From Brevibacillus aydinogluensis (lineage in GTDB: Bacteria > Bacillota > Bacilli > Brevibacillales > Brevibacillaceae): a DNA stretch of 64,000 nucleotides. The DNA lies in NCBI RefSeq assembly GCF_031954365.1, contig NZ_JAUSVZ010000013.1; one strand, given 5' to 3'. Both the position numbers and the translations under genes were made by a program. The notes beneath the pieces were generated by a model, which ran no database searches, was not told the DNA's origin, and saw only the letters and a program-made list of their open reading frames with translations. Below, piece after piece: positions 57,641-64,000 of this stretch (its first letter is position 1; the number at the start of each line of letters is the position of its first letter).

Positions 57641-57692
57641 CTATTGTTAACTGTACTACAGGTTCTATACCTGTGTAAAGGAGGCGGTTGAC

Positions 57693-57728
57693 AAAAAAAC
57701 CGGCACCACGTGCGGTACCGGTTTTTTA
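57693..57728 (-). terminator. Terminator after pdxT
   Basis: AAACCGGTACC pairs with GGTGCCGGTTT, followed by T on the minus strand. Confidence 0.8.
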
Positions 57729-57741
57729 TGTGAGTGCGGGA

Positions 57742-58332
57742 TCAGGCCTGAACTTTATCGGCCCGGTACTCCTTCACCATGTCAAAGAAGAATTTGTGGA
57801 TGCGCGCATCCTCCGTCAGTTCCGGGTGGAAGGCAGCTGCCAGGTAATGGCCTTGGCGGGCGGCGACAATTTTGTCTTCGTACTTCGCCAGCACCTGACC
57901 GTTTTCCCCCAGTTCCATAATGTACGGCGCCCGAATAAAGACAGCCGGAAAATCGGGAGCGATGCCCGCCACGGGCAGATCGACTTCAAAGCTCTCCTTT
58001 TGACGTCCAAACGCGTTGCGCTCCACCTTCATGTCCATCAGACCGAGGTGGCAGTCATCCTGGCCGTTGATGCGGTTGGCCAGCAGGATGGCGCCGGCAC
58101 ATGTGCCAAAAATCGGTTTTTTGGCTTGGCCAAACTGGCGGATGGCTTCCATAAAGCCGTATTTGTGCATCAACTTGCTGATTGTGGTGCTTTCCCCGCC
58201 GGGGATCACCAGACCGTCCAGATCGTTGAGCTCTTCCACTTTTTTCACCGGGACCGCTGTTGCACCGACTTGTTCCAGCATGCGGATGTGTTCGGCTACA
58301 GCTCCCTGCAGGGCAAGTACGCCAATTTTCAT
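57742..58332 (-). CDS. pdxT: Glutaminase subunit of PLP synthase
   Basis: PdxT releases ammonia from glutamine for PdxS. The 196 residues are a class I amidotransferase: GGESTTI (about residues 46-52), catalytic Cys in GTCAGAIL (about 78) and the His/Glu pair in AFHPELTED (about 168-176). I start at the ATG at 58332 behind AAGGTGAACAAC; a longer frame runs inside pdxS. It is ten bases after pdxS. Confidence 0.96.
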   Translation of the reverse strand: MKIGVLALQGAVAEHIRMLEQVGATAVPVKKVEELNDLDGLVIPGGESTTISKLMHKYGFMEAIRQFGQAKKPIFGTCAGAILLANRINGQDDCHLGLMDMKVERNAFGRQKESFEVDLPVAGIAPDFPAVFIRAPYIMELGENGQVLAKYEDKIVAARQGHYLAAAFHPELTEDARIHKFFFDMVKEYRADKVQA

Positions 58333-58342
58333 GTTGTTCACC

Positions 58343-59227
58343 TTACCAGCCGCGCTCTTGCATGCGATCTGCTTCGCGCAGTTTGGAGATTTCGATACCC
58401 GGCATAGCCGTACCCAGTCCTTTGGAGACGCGGGCAATCAGATCGTAGTCGGTGTAGTGCGTCGTCGCTTCGACGATGGCGCGGGCGTATTTCTCCGGAT
58501 TCTCCGATTTGAAGATACCGGAGCCGACGAACACGCCATCTGCCCCAAGCTGCATCATCAGTGCAGCGTCGGACGGCGTAGCCACACCACCGGCTGCGAA
58601 GTTGACAACCGGCAGCTTCCCGTTTTTATGCACGTATTCCAGAAGTTCGTACGGTGCACCCAGGTTTTTCGCTTCCGCCATCAGTTCGTCGTAGGACATG
58701 CTTTGCACTTTGCGAATCTGTGCCTGCATCGTGCGCATGTGGCGAACCGCTTCCACGATGTTGCCCGTACCCGGCTCCCCTTTGGTGCGGATCATGGACG
58801 CGCCTTCACCGATGCGGCGCAGCGCTTCGCCCAGATCGCGGGCACCGCAGACAAACGGAACCGTAAAGTCTTTTTTGTTGATGTGGAACATGTCGTCGGC
58901 AGGAGTGAGCACTTCACTCTCGTCGATGTAGTCAACGCCCATCGCCTCGAGCACGCGTGCTTCAACGAAGTGGCCAATCCGTGCCTTGGCCATGACCGGG
59001 ATGGATACCGCTTTCATCACTTCTTCCACGATGCCCAGGTCAGCCATGCGCGCCACTCCGCCGGCCGCGCGAATATCAGACGGTACGCGTTCCAGTGCCA
59101 TAACGGCAACGGCACCGGCCGCTTCCGCGATCTTCGCTTGTTCGGCATTTACGACGTCCATGATGACGCCGCCTTTTTGCATTTCAGCCATACCTTTTTT
59201 AACGCGGGACGTTCCTACTTGTACCAT
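58343..59227 (-). CDS. pdxS: Pyridoxal 5'-phosphate synthase subunit PdxS
   Basis: PdxS builds PLP from ribose 5-phosphate, glyceraldehyde 3-phosphate and ammonia. The 294-residue barrel shows GGVIMDVVNAEQAKIAEAAGA, VMAKARIGHFVEA (Lys of the first Schiff base near residue 81) and FAAGGVATPSDAALMM. AGGAGG precedes the ATG. It may be read from dacA and from its own promoter (TTGTGT and TACAAT, 18 apart, near 59305-59335). Confidence 0.97.
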   Translation of the reverse strand: MVQVGTSRVKKGMAEMQKGGVIMDVVNAEQAKIAEAAGAVAVMALERVPSDIRAAGGVARMADLGIVEEVMKAVSIPVMAKARIGHFVEARVLEAMGVDYIDESEVLTPADDMFHINKKDFTVPFVCGARDLGEALRRIGEGASMIRTKGEPGTGNIVEAVRHMRTMQAQIRKVQSMSYDELMAEAKNLGAPYELLEYVHKNGKLPVVNFAAGGVATPSDAALMMQLGADGVFVGSGIFKSENPEKYARAIVEATTHYTDYDLIARVSKGLGTAMPGIEISKLREADRMQERGW

Positions 59228-59332
59228 GCTTTTTGCCTCCTACCCATGTGGACTCTAGATCTGCACGTTTTTGTGCAAACGTTGTCGTAATATTCACCAT
59301 TGTAAACGAAGTGTGATTTTCGACACAACCAC

Positions 59333-60637
59333 TTATTTGCCGGTGACGCTGCTGAAAATGTTACTAATAAATTGGATGATGCTGCGGAAGAACAGGCGAA
59401 TCCAGCTTGCGTCCTCTACGTCTTGTCCAGCCACGAGGTCGACGCCCCCCTTGGTCACGTCTTCCGGCTGCAGGTAGTCGCTGTCCTTTTCTCCTTCTTC
59501 TTTAAAGACCACTTTCCCGATGACCTGTCCTTTCGTCAGCGGCGCATTCAGATCCTGGAAGGTCACGACCGGCGTAAACTTGGTGTCCTCGCCAATTTGG
59601 GTCAGGACGTTTACCTCTTTACTCGTTACAGCTGGTACGGTCAGGTCCACACCGTTTTTCACCGGCGCGGTTTCAAAGCCTTTTACCGCGGCTCCCTTCT
59701 CCACCTTTTTGGTCAGCTTGAAGTTGCTGAAGCCGTAGTCAAACAGCTTTTTGGTTTCTTCAAAGCGCTTCAACTCGCTGCTGGTCCCCATGACGACGCT
59801 GATCAGGCGCATATCATCCCGTGTTGCCGTACCGGTGAAACAGTATCCCGCCGCCGACGTATAGCCGGTCTTCAAACCATCTACCCCCGGATAGTAGCTG
59901 AGCAGTCCGGGAAGCATCCAGTTGTAGTTTTTCTTTTTGATCACGTTTGGCATACCTTCACGGAACGCCAGCTCCGGAATTTTGGAGTATTCCAACGCTT
60001 CCGGGAAATCGCGAATCAGCGCGCGGGCCAGGATCGCGGAGTCCCGTGCGGACATCATGTTTTCCTTTTGTTCGGATTGCGGTGCATACGGCCCCAGATC
60101 TTCAACGGGCAAACCGGTCGACGTCACGAACGAGGTGTTTTTCATCCCCAGTTCCTTGGCCTTTTTATTCATCATTGCCACGAAGTTGGCTTCGCTGCCG
60201 CCCACTTTTTCCGCAAGCAGCACGGTTGCGTCGTTGGCGGACACGATCGCCATGGCCTTGTACAGATCCTTGACGGTATGAGACTCGCCCATGTTCAGGT
60301 AGACGCCTGCGGAGTCCGGCATTTTGGCGATGTAAAAGGCGTATTCGCTCACCTGAACCTTTTCGTCCCACTTGATTTTCTTTTGTTTAATCGCTTCCAG
60401 CACGAGGTACTCGGTCATCATCTTGCTCATGCTGGCCGGCGGCAGCGGTACATCCGGATTGCTGCTGTACAGCACCTTGCCCGTGGACGCTTCCACCAGA
60501 ATGGCCGATTTAACCGCCAACTGCAGGTTGGGCTGTGCAGCTCCTGCGCCGTCAGACAAGCCGCCCCACGCGGTCAAAAACACAGCGACAGAAAGGAACA
60601 GTCCCATCAATCGCCTCGTCCATCTTTTTTGTTTCAT
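59333..60637 (-). CDS. dacA: D-alanyl-D-alanine carboxypeptidase DacA (PBP5)
   Basis: DacA trims the terminal D-Ala from peptidoglycan stem peptides. The 434 residues have a signal peptide (about 1-33), the SxxK motif PASMSK (about 67-72), SAN in IVSANDA, KTG in DGLKTGYTSAAG, the PBP5 C-terminal beta domain and a C-terminal amphipathic membrane anchor (LFFRSIIQFISNIFSSV). GGGAGAGTGAG precedes the ATG. It is between guaB and pdxS, as in B. subtilis. Confidence 0.96.
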   Translation of the reverse strand: MKQKRWTRRLMGLFLSVAVFLTAWGGLSDGAGAAQPNLQLAVKSAILVEASTGKVLYSSNPDVPLPPASMSKMMTEYLVLEAIKQKKIKWDEKVQVSEYAFYIAKMPDSAGVYLNMGESHTVKDLYKAMAIVSANDATVLLAEKVGGSEANFVAMMNKKAKELGMKNTSFVTSTGLPVEDLGPYAPQSEQKENMMSARDSAILARALIRDFPEALEYSKIPELAFREGMPNVIKKKNYNWMLPGLLSYYPGVDGLKTGYTSAAGYCFTGTATRDDMRLISVVMGTSSELKRFEETKKLFDYGFSNFKLTKKVEKGAAVKGFETAPVKNGVDLTVPAVTSKEVNVLTQIGEDTKFTPVVTFQDLNAPLTKGQVIGKVVFKEEGEKDSDYLQPEDVTKGGVDLVAGQDVEDASWIRLFFRSIIQFISNIFSSVTGK

Positions 60638-60816
60638 TTGCTTTACTCACTCTCCCGTTTCTGTCGTTCTTCGCCACGATTGGCATGAGCACACAAGTGT
60701 AAGTGTACCATACAAGCAGGGCTTCCTTGAAGGTTGTTTCGACCTGTTTGTCCGCGTCGGAGACTGGAAAAAAACCACTCTCCAATCTTATATAGACGAA
60801 AAATCGCGGTGCAAGG

Positions 60817-60993
60817 TTATGAACGCTTCACAAAAACAGCAACGTTCCACTCACCTTCTATTTGTAAAGGCGAGTCTGCTTTTTTCTGTCCGAAAGCGAT
60901 CCTGTACACCATTTCTTCGTATTGTTGAAACAAGGCAAGGTAAGCCGCATCATTGCCCGACTGTGCCTGTTTTACGAAGGCAACAACGTCCAT
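60817..60993 (-). pseudogene. Remnant of an ECF sigma factor gene (region 2 only)
   Basis: A 58-codon frame begins at the ATG at 60993 with GGGAG nine bases upstream. It reads MDVVAFVKQAQSGNDAAY, then LALFQQYEEMVYRIAFG, the start of sigma region 2 of ECF factors. After that the similarity stops: QKKADSPLQIEGEWNVAVF, then a stop. There is no region 4. Either a deletion removed the rest or this is a fragment kept with its start signals. Confidence 0.6.
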
Positions 60994-61123
60994 TCAGTTT
61001 CACTCCCTTCGACACTTAATTAGACAAATCACCCAGGTGTTTGGCTTTCGAGCTTACGTTTTCCAAATTATCTGTTTAATATTGGCAGATGTATAGGTTA
61101 CACAGTTCCGTTTGCACAGAAAA

Positions 61124-61152
61124 ATGCACCCCCTGCTGTAGGGGGTGCATTT
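61124..61152 (-). terminator. Terminator after guaB
   Basis: A perfect stem, AAATGCACCCCC/GGGGGTGCATTT, with further T on the minus strand. Confidence 0.9.
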
Positions 61153-61184
61153 CACAATCGTGAAAGGGTTTTTCGTCAATCGCC

Positions 61185-62645
61185 CTAGGAGATGGAGTAG
61201 TTGGGCGCTTCTTTGGTAATCTGCACGTCGTGCGGGTGGCTTTCCCTCAGACCGGCACCAGTGATGCGGACAAACTGGGAGTTTTCGATCAGCTCCCGAA
61301 TGGTTTTGGCCCCGCAATAGCCCATGCCGGCACGCAGCCCGCCAACCAATTGATAAACTACGTCAGCCAGCGGACCTTTGTACGGAACGCGGCCTTCGAT
61401 GCCTTCCGGAACCAGTTTTTGTTCGTTTTCCTGGAAGTAGCGGTCCTTGCTGCCCGCTTTCATTGCACCGATCGACCCCATGCCGCGGTACACCTTGAAC
61501 CGGCGGCCTTGGTAAATTTCGAATTCGCCGGGGCTTTCCTCGGTTCCGGCGAACAGGCTGCCGATCATGATGGCCGACGCGCCCGCGCCGATCGCTTTTG
61601 TCAGGTCACCGGAGTATTTAATGCCGCCATCGGCAATAATTGGAATATTGTACTCTTGGGCAACGCGCGCACAGTCGTAAATGGCGGTAATCTGCGGTAC
61701 GCCGATACCGGCTACGACACGCGTGGTACAGATGGAGCCGGGTCCAATCCCTACCTTAACCACGGAGGCACCTGCTTCGATCAGGTCGCGGGTTGCCTCA
61801 CCCGTAGCCACGTTACCCGCCACGATGGTCAGGTCCGGATAGGCTTGTCTCAACTTCTTCACGGTGTTGATGACGTTGATAGAGTGGCCGTGTGCGGTAT
61901 CCACCACCAGTACGTCTACGCCAGCCTTCACCAGCGCATCCGCCCGTTCAAACGTGTCGGCTGTCACACCGACTGCCGCACCGCAAAGAAGACGTCCCTG
62001 CTTGTCTTTTGCAGCGTTCGGGTACTGGATCGCTTTCTCGATGTCCTTGATGGTAATCAACCCTTTGAGAACGTTATTTTCGTCCACCAAGGGCAGTTTC
62101 TCGATCTTGTGTTTCTGCAGGATGGCTTCCGCCTGCTGCAGCGTCGTTCCGACAGGAGCCGTTACCAGATTTTCTCTGGTCATGACTTCTTTAATGGGAG
62201 TGGAAAAGTCGTGCACAAAACGAAGGTCCCGGTTGGTAAGAATCCCAATGAGGTGGTTCTGCTCATCGACGATGGGGACGCCGGAAATGCGGTATTTGCC
62301 CATGAGCTGGTCCGCATCGGCGACGGTATGGTCCGGAGTCAACGAGAACGGATTGGTGATGACGCCGCTTTCCGAGCGCTTGACGCGATCCACTTCACTG
62401 GCTTGTTGTTCAATGGTCATGTTTTTATGGATAATCCCGAGACCGCCTTGACGAGCCATGGCAATAGCGAGCTTAGATTCTGTCACCGTGTCCATGCCGG
62501 CACTGATCAGGGGAATGTTCAAGGTAACGTTTTCGCTCAGCTTCGTCGTGATGTCGACGTCCCGGGGAAGCACTTCCGATTTGGCCGGAATGAGGAGAAC
62601 GTCATCAAACGTCAAACCTTCTTTCACGAATTTGTCTTCCCGCAC
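61185..62645 (-). CDS. guaB: Inosine-5'-monophosphate dehydrogenase
   Basis: GuaB oxidises IMP to XMP, the committed step to guanine nucleotides. The 486 residues hold a split TIM barrel with two CBS domains inserted (about 95-215), the catalytic Cys in GIGPGSICTTRV (about residue 306) and the flap region MGSIGAM. The start is a GTG with AAAGGAG nine bases upstream. It has its own promoter and terminator. Confidence 0.97.
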   Translation of the reverse strand: MREDKFVKEGLTFDDVLLIPAKSEVLPRDVDITTKLSENVTLNIPLISAGMDTVTESKLAIAMARQGGLGIIHKNMTIEQQASEVDRVKRSESGVITNPFSLTPDHTVADADQLMGKYRISGVPIVDEQNHLIGILTNRDLRFVHDFSTPIKEVMTRENLVTAPVGTTLQQAEAILQKHKIEKLPLVDENNVLKGLITIKDIEKAIQYPNAAKDKQGRLLCGAAVGVTADTFERADALVKAGVDVLVVDTAHGHSINVINTVKKLRQAYPDLTIVAGNVATGEATRDLIEAGASVVKVGIGPGSICTTRVVAGIGVPQITAIYDCARVAQEYNIPIIADGGIKYSGDLTKAIGAGASAIMIGSLFAGTEESPGEFEIYQGRRFKVYRGMGSIGAMKAGSKDRYFQENEQKLVPEGIEGRVPYKGPLADVVYQLVGGLRAGMGYCGAKTIRELIENSQFVRITGAGLRESHPHDVQITKEAPNYSIS

Positions 62646-62680
62646 AATAATAAGCTCCTTTCGCCAAAATATTTATCGCC

Positions 62681-62710
62681 AGTGTAACAAACGGCTTAAT
62701 TTACTGTCAA
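62681..62710 (-). promoter_or_regulatory. guaB promoter
   Basis: Minus-strand TTGACA (62710-62705), 18 bases, TACACT (62686-62681). A PurBox-like ATCGTTCGGGTAT lies just upstream at 62722-62734 (two mismatches). Confidence 0.7.
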
Positions 62711-62814
62711 GGAAAGCTTGTATCGTTCGGGTATGCCGTCAATTATCCAGATAAATCAAAAAAAATACCAAGAAAGCGTTACCATTTTACGAAAGTTAAC
62801 CAAAGGTGATGACG

Positions 62815-63819
62815 ATGCAGGATGCATGGACCACACTGCGCTTGCTGGAAACGGAGCCAGCCGCGCGCAGGTATTTGTCCCACTGCTACCAATCTAGGGG
62901 GCTGCCGCACCCCGACCGCCTGGCGTTCCAGCAGAGCACCCGCTTTTTATACACCTGGCAGCAGGCGCGGCAGTTTTACGAAACGGCTCATGGCGCCTCG
63001 CTCTCGGTTCGCCCGCTGCTGCTGTTTTACGGGTATGTGCATCTGCTGAAAGGATGGCTGATTACCTGCGACCCTGACTATCCGCAAAACAGCCGCGTGC
63101 TGCAGCACGGCGTGACCACGCGCAAGCGGAAGCGCGGAGTATACCATCTGTTGGAGGATGAAGTTCGGCCGCAAAAGGAAGGATTGTTCGCACACCTGGC
63201 CCGTCTGTTCGCTCCTACGCCCCTCAATGATCGGTACTCGCTGGATGAACTGTTTGCGTCCTTGTCGGAGTTGAGCGGTCCGTATGCAGTCGTTACCGGA
63301 AGAAAATCGCCGTGGGTCCGCCTTGACCTGGGCATCGTAACGCCACACGATGACCAACAGGGAACCGTGTATCGAATAGCGTTCCCCACCGGTTCTGACG
63401 GGCCGCTGGCATATTCTCCCGAGACGCTTCGACAGTATATTCGACGGCTTGTTCCCGACGGCTGCGACGCTTTCCTGTTTGAATGGGCAGACAGCATCGG
63501 CAGGGAAGCGGTTGTCACTTCGGCCGCTCTTTCGGAATGGGAAAGGCACCCGCTGTTTTCTTTTCATCACGGCTCCCTGTTTTTCTGGAACGGTGCGCCG
63601 GAGACACTTCCTCTGCCAACCTGGGCCAGCCACTACCTGATTTTGTACGTGCTCAGCATGCTCTGCCGGTACGAAACGGAGTGGTGGGGGGAGCTGGCGC
63701 TAACTTCCTCCTACGCGGAGCGCTATCTCGTGGAGTGCTTCCTCGACAGCCATGCGTACACCTTGCCTACGGTTATTCTGAAGCAAATGCAAAAAAACAA
63801 CCCCCTCTTTTTCGAGTAA
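62815..63819 (+). CDS. yaaC: YaaC-like protein
   Basis: The 334-residue protein belongs to the YaaC family of unknown function, found divergent to guaB near the origin. It has helical segments such as LLLFYGYVHLLKGWLI (about residues 70-85) and a C-terminal ILYVLSMLCRYETEWWGELAL. I use the ATG at 62815 with AAAGG eight bases upstream; GTG and ATG codons just before overlap the SD. It converges on the rRNA operon terminator. Confidence 0.88.
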   Translation: MQDAWTTLRLLETEPAARRYLSHCYQSRGLPHPDRLAFQQSTRFLYTWQQARQFYETAHGASLSVRPLLLFYGYVHLLKGWLITCDPDYPQNSRVLQHGVTTRKRKRGVYHLLEDEVRPQKEGLFAHLARLFAPTPLNDRYSLDELFASLSELSGPYAVVTGRKSPWVRLDLGIVTPHDDQQGTVYRIAFPTGSDGPLAYSPETLRQYIRRLVPDGCDAFLFEWADSIGREAVVTSAALSEWERHPLFSFHHGSLFFWNGAPETLPLPTWASHYLILYVLSMLCRYETEWWGELALTSSYAERYLVECFLDSHAYTLPTVILKQMQKNNPLFFE

Positions 63820-63868
63820 GAGGGGGAAAACAAAACAGCCTTCCCAACGACATGGTTGAGAAGGCTGT
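63801..63868 (-). terminator. Two-hairpin terminator of the rRNA operon
   Basis: On the minus strand ACAGCCTTC/GAAGGCTGT (63868-63835) is followed by TTTTGTTTT and then by CCCCCTCTT/AAGAGGGGG (63826-63801) with TTGTTTTTTT. The second hairpin also ends yaaC. Confidence 0.85.
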
Positions 63869-63918
63869 ACCTCATTCCCTGAAAACTGGATATGCATGGT
63901 GCAAAGGATCATTGGAGT

Positions 63919-64000
63919 GGATAAGTCCTCGACCGATTAGTATTCGTCAGCTCCACGCGTTGCCGCGCTTCCACACCGAACCTATCAACCTCATCGTCTT
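63919..64000 (-). rRNA. rrl: 3' end of a 23S rRNA gene (cut by window edge)
   Basis: The minus strand reads AAGACGATGAGGTTGATAGG, then the conserved 3' end CTGACGAATACTAATCGGTC and GAGGACTTAT. This is the last roughly 80 bases of 23S rRNA. Only about 50 bases separate its end from the operon terminator, so no 5S gene follows. Confidence 0.93.

Overview
The window is about 64 kb of a spore-forming Bacillales chromosome, rich in G+C for that group. It reads the replication-origin-proximal region known from Bacillus subtilis backwards: the end of an rRNA operon, yaaC, guaB, dacA, pdxST, serS, tadA, scr, dnaX, recR, bofA, csfB, tmk, holB, ricT, yabA, rsmI, abrB, metG, tatD, yabE, rnmV, rsmA, veg, sspF, ispE, purR, ridA, spoVG, glmU, prs, ctc, pth, fin and mfd. 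Forespore and mother-cell genes (fin, spoVG, sspF, csfB, bofA), a Bacillus-type purR, frequent GTG/TTG starts with strong Shine-Dalgarno (SD) sites, and the base composition suggest a Brevibacillus-like organism. That name is inference; no 16S sequence is present.

Layout. 1-5829: mfd (partial), fin, pth, ctc, prs, glmU. 5830-11570: a CobW-type GTPase on the + strand, then spoVG, ridA, purR, ispE, an exported TPR/DUF218 protein and a small acid-soluble spore protein. 11571-18600: veg, rsmA, rnmV, yabE, tatD and metG with a Met T-box. 18690-30900: abrB with Spo0A boxes, rsmI, yazA, trmN6, yabA, ricT, holB, yaaR, darA, tmk, a decarboxylase, csfB, a degenerate UDP-glucose dehydrogenase-like gene, bofA, yaaL and a CPBP protease. 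30990-38960: recR, yaaK, dnaX, a PAS histidine kinase, SRP RNA, an HD-GYP phosphodiesterase and hmp. 39000-52600 is the accessory part: small membrane and secreted proteins (one with an in-frame stop), tRNA-Ser, RNA-modification enzymes, DinB and YkuK proteins, a glcT/PTS block for an amino sugar, a divergent XRE/ImmA module, an HxlR regulator and PdaA. 52600-64000: tRNA-Arg, glyoxylate-bypass genes, serS with a Ser T-box, pdxST, dacA, an ECF sigma remnant, guaB, yaaC and the 3' end of a 23S rRNA gene.

Two results stand out. First, three copies of a short non-coding element (about 172, 343 and 340 bp) with 16-bp imperfect terminal inverted repeats each sit at a rho-independent terminator. The whole terminator stem-loop, different in each place, is present on both sides, as if the hairpin were the target and had been duplicated. 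Two copies carry a nested 152-bp palindromic insert flanked by AGCGAG. Second, three GlcT/LicT-type antiterminator (RAT) sequences with overlapping terminators are present: before glcT itself, before the PTS EIIA gene, and, unexpectedly, 34 kb away before the exported TPR/DUF218 gene. This points to an expanded GlcT regulon linking GlcNAc-type sugar uptake to an envelope protein.

Other control signals read directly include a terminator hairpin that contains the ctc ribosome-binding site, tandem FNR/CRP-type boxes before hmp, a cluster of Spo0A boxes around abrB, a sigma-H-type promoter at spoVG, a forespore-type promoter at fin, tandem veg promoters, a perfect cre site before the EIICB gene and two classes of palindromic operator in the XRE/ImmA control region.
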